DNA of 64,000 nucleotides from Pleurocapsa minor HA4230-MV1 (GTDB taxonomy: Bacteria; Cyanobacteriota; Cyanobacteriia; Cyanobacteriales; Xenococcaceae). The notes beneath the pieces are model-generated. The model searched no databases and was not told the DNA's origin. It worked only from the letters and a program-made list of their open reading frames with translations. The stretch spans positions 85,902 to 149,901 of the forward strand of contig JAHHHZ010000029.1 in assembly GCA_019359095.1 (NCBI GenBank), in the 5' to 3' direction. Below are positions 25,387 to 34,419 of the stretch, piece by piece. Made by a program: the position numbers and the translations under genes. Numbering within the stretch: the stretch's first letter is position 1; every line of letters begins with the position of its first letter.

Positions 25387-27719
25387 TTACTTGCGTTTAA
25401 ATTTATATCTAATAGGGCTGGAGACCAACCGCAAATACTTTTTAAACGGGCGAGAAGCTCTGCAATTAACTCGGAATAGTAAATAGTTACAGGTTTTGAA
25501 ATAGGAAGTACAGAACGCCAGGATAAGGAGGTGAATTTTAATACTTGTTCGCTCAGATAAGTTAAATCATTGTAGGTTGATTGGCGGTCTAGGTGTATCA
25601 AAAGAGGAGTAGGTAAAGGAGAAGTAATTCTTTTGACCTGCTGAGAGCCATTAGTTGATAAAAGCCTTGTGAACCTTCCCAACTGTACTATAGTTCCTCT
25701 GGCTGGAGCATATTTGCCTTTTACAGCGTCTCCGTCCTGATAACTCTTGTATTTGGGCTTGATTCCTGGTTGTGATTTGTCAGTAGCAAAGAAAGGATGA
25801 GCTTGAGATATCGTTAAAAAAGCAAATTCAATTTTTTGTTCTTGACCGATTTCTTCAACACATTCCTTAACGATCTTAGAAACCTGAACTTTTTGCAGTG
25901 GTCGGGCTGCATGAAATACTAAGCGAACAGTATCTCCAGGTTGCCAACCGTTACGTTGCTTAATTTGCCTCAGAATCGATATTGTTGATTCTCTCAAAAC
26001 ATCAGGATATTCATTATAAGAACATTCTCTTGACAAATCGCCTAAAAGATAATTACCATCACCGCGAAAAACTGTTGTAATTCCTACAAATCTTTGTCTT
26101 TCCAGAAATCTGTTATCTGATAATTCGCAAGTACCTATTCCAATAACTAATTCATCGCTAATTGTAAGATCGTGGTCTACTGTCCATGGTATTCCTTTCA
26201 TTTTGGCATAAAGAGCAACGCTAAAACTTTGCAAGGTGTACTGTATAGACGATTGGCTTTGCTTTAACGTTGATTCTCTAACACCTTGTACGGGAATTCC
26301 TGCCATCAATAACAGAGCTTTGGATTGAAGATAGGGATTTATTGAATCTGGTAATCTTGAATGTTCGTCTAAAACCACAACTATTGCAGCATCAGGTTTC
26401 TTGTCGATATCTCTCAAAACATTCTCAATTTCTTCTTTATAAGCAATCGCAGGTGGTAGATTGCTTTGCTTTAGCCAAGGAATCTTGTACAGTGTGAATT
26501 TAGGATTAAAAAGACCAAATATTTTGGCAAATCCACCCGTGTAACGAGATTCTTCTCTCTCCATAGTTCCGTAGCGCTCGGGTATTTGCTTTTTAATACT
26601 TACTCCGTCTTTAAAATTTCTTAGGAAATTTTCTGTTGCACCTTGCACAGTATCGAGGAAAAATACAGCAATTTCAGGAGATTTTCTGGCAAAGCTATCT
26701 CGACTAAAAGTACCATAATTGCAAATTCCTCTCCAAGGATATATATCTCTTTTCGTGCGTGCAGCATCAAAGCAAAATTCCACAGGTGAAGCTTGAATGA
26801 TGCTTTTGTAATTACTATCATTAAATGCTTCAATACGATCTCCAATATGTCCCTGTAAATCAGGAGTAATTTGTAGAGGTGATTTTTGTTTAATATATTC
26901 TCCTAGTTTTGTAATAGCATCTTCAAGAGCAACTCCGTCTAGCAAATTACCTGTTGCTTCATCTCGCTCATTTTCAAATGCGCCGTATCGATCTCCTAAT
27001 ATAATTTTTAAACAACGAGTAAAAGACTTTTTTGACCCTTCTAACCACACTTCATATTCGCTAATTGAGCTTATGCCATCATATGATTCCGATAGATGAA
27101 CTAATCCGTTACAAAAAGAACTAATTTTCCCTACAAGACGGCGTTTACCAGGCTCAGAAGTTCTGTGAACTACATATAGTCCCTCTAAATCTACTCCTTC
27201 CCTCTGCAAGTTGCTTAGTAAAGCTTTAATTTCCCAACAGGTACTTACTTTGAGAAACAAGCCAATAAATACTTCATCCGCTCGCAATTCGACGGTCTTG
27301 GATTCTATTGTTAATTTTGGCGTTATGGTGAAGGCAGAAAGTAATCCTGGAGGATTATCTAACTTCTTGGAAATAGTACTAATTAATTCATTTTTTTGAG
27401 ACAATACGGTAAATGGTCTTTGTTTAAAAAGTGAATATTTTGGAAATACTTCAGAAAGAATATCGGTGATTTTTCTATTAATTAATTTTAGATTTTCTAT
27501 ACAATTTAATTCGCAAATCTGACTGAAAGGAATTTGTTCTAACTCTAGGATTTTTTTAGGGAATCCATATAGCTTTCCTTTCTGCCAATATAAAAACCAA
27601 TTATTTTCATGTTCGTGTTTAAATGCTTTTAATTCCTTATTGTCACGCATATCTAGAACATACGCTTTAAAAATAGGCGAAGAAAGTTCTATTCTAAAGC
27701 CATTAAGAGCGAGCGACAT
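25374..27719 (-). CDS. Prokaryotic Argonaute, catalytically degenerate, long form
   Basis: This 781-aa guide-binding protein has N-terminal and PAZ-like regions (1-400), a MID domain with the 5-prime phosphate-binding pattern Y463/K467/Q478 (YLQSKALL, GIPVQGV), and a PIWI domain (about 500-781; VIGIGTCEL, RLVFHAARPLQ, STYNDLTYL, SWRSVLPI, PVTIYYSELIA). In active PIWI domains the first motif reads GID and the third RDG. Here they are GIG (G529) and FHA, so slicing is very unlikely. This fits the long-B inactive class, in which target binding activates a partner effector. The next gene overlaps it by 13 bp. Inverted repeats on both sides suggest acquisition as a module. Confidence 0.9.
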   Translation of the reverse strand: MSLALNGFRIELSSPIFKAYVLDMRDNKELKAFKHEHENNWFLYWQKGKLYGFPKKILELEQIPFSQICELNCIENLKLINRKITDILSEVFPKYSLFKQRPFTVLSQKNELISTISKKLDNPPGLLSAFTITPKLTIESKTVELRADEVFIGLFLKVSTCWEIKALLSNLQREGVDLEGLYVVHRTSEPGKRRLVGKISSFCNGLVHLSESYDGISSISEYEVWLEGSKKSFTRCLKIILGDRYGAFENERDEATGNLLDGVALEDAITKLGEYIKQKSPLQITPDLQGHIGDRIEAFNDSNYKSIIQASPVEFCFDAARTKRDIYPWRGICNYGTFSRDSFARKSPEIAVFFLDTVQGATENFLRNFKDGVSIKKQIPERYGTMEREESRYTGGFAKIFGLFNPKFTLYKIPWLKQSNLPPAIAYKEEIENVLRDIDKKPDAAIVVVLDEHSRLPDSINPYLQSKALLLMAGIPVQGVRESTLKQSQSSIQYTLQSFSVALYAKMKGIPWTVDHDLTISDELVIGIGTCELSDNRFLERQRFVGITTVFRGDGNYLLGDLSRECSYNEYPDVLRESTISILRQIKQRNGWQPGDTVRLVFHAARPLQKVQVSKIVKECVEEIGQEQKIEFAFLTISQAHPFFATDKSQPGIKPKYKSYQDGDAVKGKYAPARGTIVQLGRFTRLLSTNGSQQVKRITSPLPTPLLIHLDRQSTYNDLTYLSEQVLKFTSLSWRSVLPISKPVTIYYSELIAELLARLKSICGWSPALLDINLNASKWFL

Positions 27720-27868
27720 AAATAACTATTTAAATCAAATATTAATGTAAGATATCTATGTTTTAAACTATTATTCAATAGTGATTGTACTGATGCATTC
27801 AAAAATAGTTTTAATTTTTCAGCAATTACACGGAGGCGATGATTTTTTCTATATTTGATAGCAGAAGA

Positions 27869-27902
27869 TTTATTAGTACAAACGCTCACCTTAACAGGGG
27901 TA
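27869..27902 (-). repeat. Right copy of 34-bp inverted repeat flanking the Argonaute module
   Basis: Inverted partner of 23492-23525 (two mismatches). It lies between the Argonaute start and the uracil-DNA glycosylase gene. In this copy the 13-bp outer repeat (27911-27923) follows directly. In the left copy the outer repeat is about 130 bp away, so one copy has suffered an insertion or deletion. Confidence 0.85.
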
Positions 27903-27980
27903 GCGTAGTCTCTTAACTTGTCACAAATACATATTGCCTTGCGGCAAAAATTAACCAAGTAATTACCTGGTTAATTTTTT

Positions 27981-28637
27981 ATGGTTAAATATAGGTCAAA
28001 ATCGCTTTTAGGAAAAGATTCTGGTAGCTTACAGTTTAATCCCAATGTGGCTTGTCATTCCTGGCAAGAGTTAGAACAGTACACCAGTAGTTGTCAGACT
28101 TGCGGACTATCAAAATCTCGCACTCAGGTGGTGGCTGGTAGATATAGCAAAAATAAAAAAGCGGACCTACTCATCATTGGCGAAGGACCAGGACAAAAAG
28201 AAGACGAACAAGGACTAGCTTTTGTGGGGGATTCGGGTGCTTTGCTCGATATTATGTTGAATGCAGTTGGTTTGGACTCTTGGTACATTACCAATGTGGT
28301 TCGCTGTCGTCCCCCCAACAATCGCACTCCCACCAAAGCAGAATGTCTTAGCTGTTGGGGTTTTTTGCAAAGTGAGATTGTCCTGGTGCAGCCCAAAGCA
28401 ATTCTCTGTTTGGGTAAAGTTGCTACTAAAACCATTATTAATAGCTCAGCTAAGTTTGAGAAGATGATGCGGAGTTCGCATCAATATTTTGAATATCCAG
28501 TGTGGGTAACTTACCATCCTGCCTATTTACTCAGGCAGCCCCAGCTAAGTGAATACAGTCCTAAATGGGAGGCATGGCAAGTATTGTGTCGTTTAAAACT
28601 ATATTTAAACGGCTTGCGCCTTAAAAATAACGATTAA
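27981..28637 (+). CDS. Uracil-DNA glycosylase, Fe-S family 4/5 type
   Basis: This 218-aa base-excision repair enzyme removes uracil from DNA. Four cysteines for the [4Fe-4S] cluster are visible: C38-x2-C41 and C109-x15-C125. The active-site motif GEGPGQKEDEQG (67-78) with FVGDSG follows the family pattern, and the C-terminal motif HPAYLLR is present. The length is typical. It lies just upstream of the clamp gene (28-bp gap), which implies that replication and repair functions of the plasmid are expressed together. The ATG at 27981 is the natural start. Confidence 0.9.
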   Translation: MVKYRSKSLLGKDSGSLQFNPNVACHSWQELEQYTSSCQTCGLSKSRTQVVAGRYSKNKKADLLIIGEGPGQKEDEQGLAFVGDSGALLDIMLNAVGLDSWYITNVVRCRPPNNRTPTKAECLSCWGFLQSEIVLVQPKAILCLGKVATKTIINSSAKFEKMMRSSHQYFEYPVWVTYHPAYLLRQPQLSEYSPKWEAWQVLCRLKLYLNGLRLKNND

Positions 28638-28645
28638 TCGTTATT
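28626..28645. terminator. Perfect palindrome at the uracil-DNA glycosylase stop
   Basis: AATAACGAT-TA-ATCGTTATT spans the stop codon. The AT-rich stem lacks a strong T-tract, so it is at best a weak terminator or an RNA-processing hairpin before the clamp gene. Confidence 0.4.
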
Positions 28646-28665
28646 AAATTAATAAATAAATACTT

Positions 28666-29919
28666 ATGGTTAAAACTGCTTCAAAGAACACTGGCAGAAA
28701 ATCTAATGCTACTAAAACTGCGGCTACAATTGAGTCAGGTAAATGTACTTTGAGTATCAAACCTAAAATTCTGACGAGTAGTTTAGGGCTACTCTACGCA
28801 GCAATTGGTAGCAACAGGCAAGGTGTAGATAGACTAAAAATTGAGGTGGGCGACGGTAAGAGTGTTTTCAGTGTTGGAGGCGATGTTAGTGTTGAAATTG
28901 CCTATAAAGCAAATAAAACATTAAAAGCAGAAACAGTTCAGGTTAGCTGCAAACAAATTAAGAGTTTGGCTTCTTATCTCGATACTTCCGATCAGCAATT
29001 GACTTTGGGTGAAGAAAAAGTTACTGTTGCCAATCGCAAAAGAACTTATAGCTATGAGTTGTTAACCTATAAAGATGTTTTTCCTGAAGATAAAGCTGAG
29101 TATGAACCTGTAGCCAAAATTAAAGCATTAGAATTTAAACAGGCTTTAGATAAGGTTATTCCTTTTGTAGATAACGATCTCAAGACGATTTTTAGTGGTG
29201 TATGTCTGCAATTAAAGTCTGTAGATCCTAGTGTTGATGAGGATGTAGACTCAGATACTCTTGGGCTAACCCTGACTGGTATAACCGTACCTAGTATGAT
29301 GAGTACTGTGACCATAAACGTGGATTCAGTAGATACTAATAGTCTTAGCAGTTTCGAAGAGACTACCATTGTCTTACCCAAGAAAGCTGCTTCTTTTATT
29401 GCTAGTCAGGCTGAAGACTTTACCTTGTTGATTAGTGAAAAATCAGTACGGTTTGAATGGCTTAATGTTAAATGCAGCATTCAAACTCTCAAGGGTACAT
29501 ATCAAAATGTAGATGAAATATTAGAAAAAGTTTCTGGTAACAATGTCGAAGTAGAGTTCAACAGAAATGATTTATTTAATGCTCTAAAGAGGCATCAAGT
29601 AACTGCTTCAGAGGTTGAATTCTCAATCGAAGGAGAAACCTGTAAGTTAAGCCAGTCTACCGAAGCTGGTAGCGGTGCAGAAAACATCTACTGTAGAAAT
29701 GATTCGGCAGAGTTCATTACCCTCAATTTACCCATTGATAATTTAGTTAAAGTACTAACTTCGATTAGTTCAGAAACAGTAATTTTCAAGCTGGATTTAG
29801 AACCAGATAAAGGTGAGTCAGAGCCTAGTAACAATATTTTGATTCAAGATGGTGATGCTACTTATTGTCTAGCTCAGTTAATTGCCTCAAACCAGTCAGA
29901 CGAGGAAGACGAAGAATAA
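28666..29919 (+). CDS. dnaN: DNA polymerase III beta-clamp (DnaN) homologue
   Basis: This is a 417-aa sliding-clamp homologue. After a basic N-terminal extension (1-25) come three clamp-like domains. Recognisable elements are FKQALDKVIPFVDND at the start of domain 2, LPKKAASFIAS, and the GTYQNVDEIL segment matching the G-x-Y-P/Q region of bacterial beta, followed by VEFNRNDLFNALKR. The usual C-terminal MPM-R end is replaced by an acidic Ser/Glu/Asp tail. Overall similarity to chromosomal DnaN seems low, which suggests a dedicated plasmid clamp. It lies directly upstream of the clamp-loader gene. Confidence 0.8.
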   Translation: MVKTASKNTGRKSNATKTAATIESGKCTLSIKPKILTSSLGLLYAAIGSNRQGVDRLKIEVGDGKSVFSVGGDVSVEIAYKANKTLKAETVQVSCKQIKSLASYLDTSDQQLTLGEEKVTVANRKRTYSYELLTYKDVFPEDKAEYEPVAKIKALEFKQALDKVIPFVDNDLKTIFSGVCLQLKSVDPSVDEDVDSDTLGLTLTGITVPSMMSTVTINVDSVDTNSLSSFEETTIVLPKKAASFIASQAEDFTLLISEKSVRFEWLNVKCSIQTLKGTYQNVDEILEKVSGNNVEVEFNRNDLFNALKRHQVTASEVEFSIEGETCKLSQSTEAGSGAENIYCRNDSAEFITLNLPIDNLVKVLTSISSETVIFKLDLEPDKGESEPSNNILIQDGDATYCLAQLIASNQSDEEDEE

Positions 29920-30004
29920 TAGTCCTGTCGGACTCTAGAAGTTAGATAAAAAAAGCACTTCGATCTTTTAGTTCTAGGTGTGTAACCAATCTGTATTTTG
30001 ATTT

Positions 30005-31318
30005 ATGAATTTACCAATTAAATATCGACCGATTCGATTCGATCGCGTTGTAGGTCAATCTGTAGCTGTAGAAATTGCCAAAGCTAGTCTGCTTCAGTCG
30101 CCATTACAGACTACTTTTCTTTTCGTGGGAGCTTCTGGCTCTGGCAAAACTACTCTTGCTAGAATCATGGCTAGAAGCCTAAATTGTACTAATCGCCAAG
30201 GAGTTGAACCCTGTAATCAATGTGATAGTTGTCAAGCTCATCTTAAAGATAATCACCTTGCCATTAGTGAGATTAATGGAGCAGATAAGACTGGAGTTGA
30301 TGATGTTCGAGACATTATCGAAAAGTGTCAGCTCCATACCCTGGATTCTAAATATCGAGTATTGATTATAGATGAGTGTCATCAAATGAGTAAGCCAGCC
30401 CAAAATGCGATGCTCAAACTGTTAGAAGATCCACCGATTGATACAGTCTTTCTCCTTTGTACAACTGAAGAAGATAAGTTGTTAGAAACTATTCGCTCGA
30501 GAGCTAGAATTCTTCGCTTCCAAACTGTGGCGAGGGATTTGGTTGCGGGCTATTTGATGAATATTGCCCATCACGAACAAATTCCTTTAACTGAAGCTGA
30601 GGCTTACCGAATTTATGAATATAACCAAGGTTCGATCAGACGGTGTTTACAGACTTTGGGTACAGTTTCACAACGGGTTACGGTAGAAGATTTGTGTCCC
30701 CAGATAGCTGAAGCTAAGTTACAAACTCTATTGCTAGCGTTTGAAGCCAGGGACTATTTGAGCATCGATCGCACTCTACAAGAATTAATTGGAGACAGAT
30801 TTTATCCTAAGCACATTTTGAGTGCCTTAGTTGATTACACGATCGCTATGATGACAAGAGCTGATACCAGCAGGAATTTTATCGTTAATGCAGATAAAAT
30901 TTTAGCGGTACTTATTCCAGCTACTAATAAGCTAGGTAGTGGTAATAATGCTCAAACCAGTTGCCGTTTAATTTTGTACGAGGCTGCTATAGCTTGGCAA
31001 CCAATGGCTGCCGATCGTCTAGCTAACCAAGTCTCTGATGAGTTAAATCAGCTAGATCGAACTCAAGTGCCTACTTCAGAACAGCTTCAAGCTCAATATG
31101 CTCCTGCACCTATGCAACCCCAACCTTATCAGGTTCAAATTCCTATTCCCGTTCAGTTGCAGCCCGAACAGTATGTCCATGGACAGGGCAATCGGCATTC
31201 TGTGAATTCGTACCCACCTCAGAATGGAGGTTACCAAAATGGAGTACAGGTAAATCAACAACTCCCGACTTACCAAAATATTCATAACAACGGAGTTTAC
31301 CAATTGCCGATTCAGTAA
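30005..31318 (+). CDS. dnaX: DNA polymerase III gamma/tau clamp-loader subunit (DnaX) homologue
   Basis: This 437-aa AAA+ clamp-loader ATPase has Walker A GASGSGKT (42-49), a zinc module C61-x8-C70-x2-C73-x2-C76, Walker B with DEXX (LIIDECH, 120-126), QNAMLKLLEDPP, and the SRA arginine-finger motif (IRSRARIL). The C-terminal part (from about 350) is Gln/Pro-rich and short. It therefore corresponds to gamma and lacks tau domains for helicase and polymerase contacts. It follows the clamp gene by 85 bp on the same strand. All ATPase residues are intact. Confidence 0.92.
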   Translation: MNLPIKYRPIRFDRVVGQSVAVEIAKASLLQSPLQTTFLFVGASGSGKTTLARIMARSLNCTNRQGVEPCNQCDSCQAHLKDNHLAISEINGADKTGVDDVRDIIEKCQLHTLDSKYRVLIIDECHQMSKPAQNAMLKLLEDPPIDTVFLLCTTEEDKLLETIRSRARILRFQTVARDLVAGYLMNIAHHEQIPLTEAEAYRIYEYNQGSIRRCLQTLGTVSQRVTVEDLCPQIAEAKLQTLLLAFEARDYLSIDRTLQELIGDRFYPKHILSALVDYTIAMMTRADTSRNFIVNADKILAVLIPATNKLGSGNNAQTSCRLILYEAAIAWQPMAADRLANQVSDELNQLDRTQVPTSEQLQAQYAPAPMQPQPYQVQIPIPVQLQPEQYVHGQGNRHSVNSYPPQNGGYQNGVQVNQQLPTYQNIHNNGVYQLPIQ

Positions 31319-31392
31319 TCAACGAACCAGAAACAGGTTAAATGGCAAGGCTAGTGTTTTGTCAATTAAAAATTGACGGATAAAGGGAAAGC

Positions 31393-31528
31393 GATGCAGC
31401 GGACGCGAAGCTAATCCTTTAGGGCGGTCTTGGGGGTTTCCACCAAACTAAGCGGTGCGACACGAAGTTAGTCCTTTAGGGCAAGCCCCATGAGCGATAT
31501 GCGGAGCGGTATCCTTTAGGACTGCATC
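31393..31528. repeat. Composite palindromic repeat element with three TCCTTTAGG units
   Basis: GATGCAG (31393-31399) and CTGCATC (31522-31528) bracket three units ending in TCCTTTAGG. A 24-bp stretch (31401-31424) is the exact reverse complement of 62240-62263 inside hsp20. A 25-bp stretch (31497-31521) is identical to 58811-58835 inside the primase gene. The element fills most of the 372-bp gap between the DnaX and delta genes; I see nothing else there. Confidence 0.8.
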
Positions 31529-31690
31529 AAGAAGGGTAAAAGGTTAAAGTAATGTATCCCAATCCAAAAAACTACTCATCATTAATTAGTTGACACAGTG
31601 CTAGATTGACGATTATTCCAGTTCAAGAAACTATTTTTAGGGCTGGATTTGTCTTGTCGATAATGGAGAACAATATTTGAAATTAACATC

Positions 31691-32581
31691 ATGCTTTTAC
31701 TGTTTATAGGTGACGATCGCACCTTAATTGAAGAACAGATCGAATATGCTATGGTATGTCACGGATTTAATAAATATCAGAGTAGAGAAAACCCTCAGCA
31801 GGCTTACCTCAATTGTCTGACCCACGGTTTGACTTCGGTTAATACTGCTACTTTACTATACGTAAGTCAGTCAGATTTAGAGCTGGATTTAAGTCTGATT
31901 CCAAGACTTGCCAAGTCCAAGAATCTGCTGTTTATTGTCTGTCCGAGTTGGAATAGTAAAACCAAGCTGGGTCAAGCTTTGAAGCCCTATCTACAAAGTC
32001 AGGCTCAACTACCTAGTACTTGGAACAAAAAGGATATCGATAAAGGAATTGATTTTTATGCAGGACAATTAGGGTTAACTTTGAGTTACGAGGTTAAAGA
32101 ATATCTAAGAGTAGCTTTAAACAATAACTTTCCTCAGTTACGTTCTGGACTGTCTACTGTAGCTTTGCTTTCAACTAATCCTACTTTGGAATTAGTGCGT
32201 CAGATTATTCCTTCTGAATATGCTACGGCGATTGAACTTAAGAAAATGATTTTACTAAAAAAGCGAAAAGAAATACCTGCTTATGTCCAGAAATTAAAAG
32301 GCATTGTTCCCGAACAGGTAATCTTAGCTAGCTTGAGTACTCAATTTACTACAGTAATGCAAAGTGCGATCGCCTTGAGTAATAATCTTTCCGATCCCGA
32401 AGTCGCTAAATTTGCGGGAATTAGTAATGTGAAACGACTGTACTTTATCAAGCAAGAGGTGCAGATGGGTTCGGTCGAACAGTTTGTTTGGCTTAACAAA
32501 GTGATTCAAGACACTCAAAGGCAGCTTCAATATAGCAACTGTGATTTATCTGCCAAGTTAATATTGATGACCTGCTGGTAA
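31691..32581 (+). CDS. holA: DNA polymerase III delta subunit (HolA) homologue
   Basis: This 296-aa protein follows the layout of delta subunits: an N-terminal P-loop-less ATPase-like fold (LLLFIGDDRTLIEEQI), a hydrophobic strand (NLLFIVCPSW), a helical lid and a helical collar domain ending with AKFAGISNVKRLYFIKQEV. The latter resembles the conserved segment near the end of cyanobacterial HolA. Delta opens the sliding clamp within the clamp loader. The context after DnaN and DnaX homologues strongly supports this. No delta-prime gene is visible, so a host subunit would be needed or DnaX would suffice. Confidence 0.75.
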   Translation: MLLLFIGDDRTLIEEQIEYAMVCHGFNKYQSRENPQQAYLNCLTHGLTSVNTATLLYVSQSDLELDLSLIPRLAKSKNLLFIVCPSWNSKTKLGQALKPYLQSQAQLPSTWNKKDIDKGIDFYAGQLGLTLSYEVKEYLRVALNNNFPQLRSGLSTVALLSTNPTLELVRQIIPSEYATAIELKKMILLKKRKEIPAYVQKLKGIVPEQVILASLSTQFTTVMQSAIALSNNLSDPEVAKFAGISNVKRLYFIKQEVQMGSVEQFVWLNKVIQDTQRQLQYSNCDLSAKLILMTCW

Positions 32582-32582
32582 C

Positions 32583-33233
32583 CTATCGGTTGGATTTTAA
32601 GCGAGTTATTTGATATCTAGTGATAATTTCTCGGTTCGAAGCTACACCAGATTTAGTTCGGATCGATTCCATATGAGTATTAATTGTAGATTTGGATATT
32701 GCTAACTCTTTCATGATGTCAGTCAGGGATAGCCCACTGACATATAGGTTAAACACTCCCTTTTCTTTAGGTGTTAGCTTTTGGATAGTAGTATCTAACT
32801 CATCAAATAGCTCTACTAATGGTCCTAGTAAAACCATGTAGCTATCGTTTAATAAGCCTTGAGAATAATAAGTGCCACCGCTTATGACCGCGTTGATGGC
32901 AGCGCATAGCTGATCGTTAACCTGCTCTTGATCGAGAATTCCCTGACAACCCATTGAACATAGTCGAGACACTAATTTATCTTTTGACTGAGCTAGATAG
33001 ATTATCTGCTTCTGCTTTTTCAATAAGGATTCGACCAGATTAATAGTCTCTTTCGGTGAGACAAATTCACTTGTGATTAGTACTGACTTAGCTTGAGGTA
33101 ATGATGTTCTAATGTCTTTGCGCTCTAGTTCTTGGGATGAAATATTTTGCAGTTCATAGCCAGTGGGGATGAGATTTTGTAGCCCCATCGCATAAAAAAT
33201 ATTGTTGTTCAGCAATGCAATTGTTTCTGGCAT
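32583..33233 (-). CDS. LuxR-type response-regulator-like transcription factor
   Basis: This 216-aa protein has a C-terminal LuxR/GerE helix-turn-helix domain (LTPKEKGVFNLYVSGLSL, ISKSTINTHMESI, about 150-205). The N-terminal half has receiver-like alternation (SVLITSEFV, QIIYLAQSKDKL) but lacks the acidic pocket and phosphorylatable Asp, so it is probably not phosphorylated. A similar protein is encoded at 48895-49563. It converges on the delta gene, with the stops 1 bp apart. It probably regulates plasmid genes; the target is unknown. Confidence 0.82.
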   Translation of the reverse strand: MPETIALLNNNIFYAMGLQNLIPTGYELQNISSQELERKDIRTSLPQAKSVLITSEFVSPKETINLVESLLKKQKQIIYLAQSKDKLVSRLCSMGCQGILDQEQVNDQLCAAINAVISGGTYYSQGLLNDSYMVLLGPLVELFDELDTTIQKLTPKEKGVFNLYVSGLSLTDIMKELAISKSTINTHMESIRTKSGVASNREIITRYQITRLKSNR

Positions 33234-33326
33234 ATAGACGATCGAGAAGAGTCTTACCTATTTTAATCGGCTAATTTTCAATTTGTAAGTCTAGCGACTA
33301 GAAAAGGTGCAATTATATTTTTTCTA

Positions 33327-34394
33327 GTGATGCTGAAATATTTTTCACCTTATAGTTTTCTTTCCGACAAAAGCCATCTGCTCGAAGAAGAACACGAAAA
33401 ACCGTTAAAGACTGAGTATATTCCCAACTTAAGACGGGACTTAAAACCAGGATGGCTTTTTCACCATCTATATAACCCAGATACAAGACTCAAAAACATT
33501 CAAAAGCATATTTTACCCCTTGAGCATATCCCTGAAATATCTTTCTCAAACGGGTGTGCTTCTAGTCGAGATAAAGGTCGCCAAATGCTTGAACTCTGTC
33601 TCGATAAGATGCTAACTAAAGGTGGCTATATCAGTATGATAACTCGCATCGAGTACTTGCTTGACTGGCTACTGTTTGCTTTGGGGCATCCTCATATTGG
33701 AGAATTACCCCCCGATCCTCATAGCTGTGAGGGGTGCAGTATGGTTTTGTATCAGCTGTTTAATCTGTTTCCTGTGATGTATCTACCCAAAGACTATTGG
33801 GGGAGTTTAATTGCTGATGCCAAGAGTAAAGGCTCGCAAAGGCACACGGGATATTTTCCTACACCCAATACGGTAGCCAATGCCATCGGACAGATGTTGT
33901 TTTGCCCCGAACAGGATAATAGGCTACAGGTAGGTTGTGAGCCTACTGTGGGAACAGGGGTGATGACATTAGAGCCTAGCAATCGAATTTTGTGTATGGT
34001 TGCCACGGATATAGATCAAGTCTTACTTAAGGCAACGCTTGTAAATTGGTACTGGTATTGTCCCTGGTTTGCTATGCCACCGTTTTACCTAGTCGATCGC
34101 ACCGATTTAATGTGGGGGAATTCGCTGGCAAAACCAGATCGTGAAAATGCTCCCGTATCCATTCATCAAAAGTATTGGCTAGAACAGTACCGAGATATTT
34201 ATCCTGTTGGTTTGGTGGAGAAGGATTGGCGAGAAGAGATCCGCAAGATTATTGACCTTCAACCAGCTCCTGTTACTGCACCAAAAATTAAACAGCTCAA
34301 GATAGAAGGTGATTTAATTCAGCCAGACCAGCCGACTAAGCCTAAAGGGTATAAGAGAGCAAAGAATATGAAAAAATCAAAATCTTTGTTTTAA
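33327..34394 (+). CDS. DNA adenine methylase-like protein without the NPPY motif
   Basis: This 355-aa protein resembles the Rossmann core of N6-adenine methyltransferases. RHTGYFPTPNTVANAIGQML (about 172-191) matches the segment before motif I, EPTVGTGVMTLEPSNRI looks like a motif I variant, and ATDIDQVLLKATLVNWYWY matches motif II. The catalytic motif IV (N/D/S-PP-Y/F) expected after DRTDLMWGNSL is absent. It may be an inactive, DNA-binding paralogue or have a changed activity. A conserved-looking Cys pair (HSCEGCSMVL) lies upstream. It is next to the partition locus. Confidence 0.62.
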   Translation: MMLKYFSPYSFLSDKSHLLEEEHEKPLKTEYIPNLRRDLKPGWLFHHLYNPDTRLKNIQKHILPLEHIPEISFSNGCASSRDKGRQMLELCLDKMLTKGGYISMITRIEYLLDWLLFALGHPHIGELPPDPHSCEGCSMVLYQLFNLFPVMYLPKDYWGSLIADAKSKGSQRHTGYFPTPNTVANAIGQMLFCPEQDNRLQVGCEPTVGTGVMTLEPSNRILCMVATDIDQVLLKATLVNWYWYCPWFAMPPFYLVDRTDLMWGNSLAKPDRENAPVSIHQKYWLEQYRDIYPVGLVEKDWREEIRKIIDLQPAPVTAPKIKQLKIEGDLIQPDQPTKPKGYKRAKNMKKSKSLF

Positions 34395-34419
34395 ACGGTA
34401 ATTACCTAGTTACCCATTT

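Noticed and set aside
27689..27958. 89-codon minus-strand ORF upstream of the Argonaute gene
   Set aside because: It overlaps the Argonaute start region and the right inverted repeat, has Lys/Asn-rich random composition, and no ribosome-binding site.
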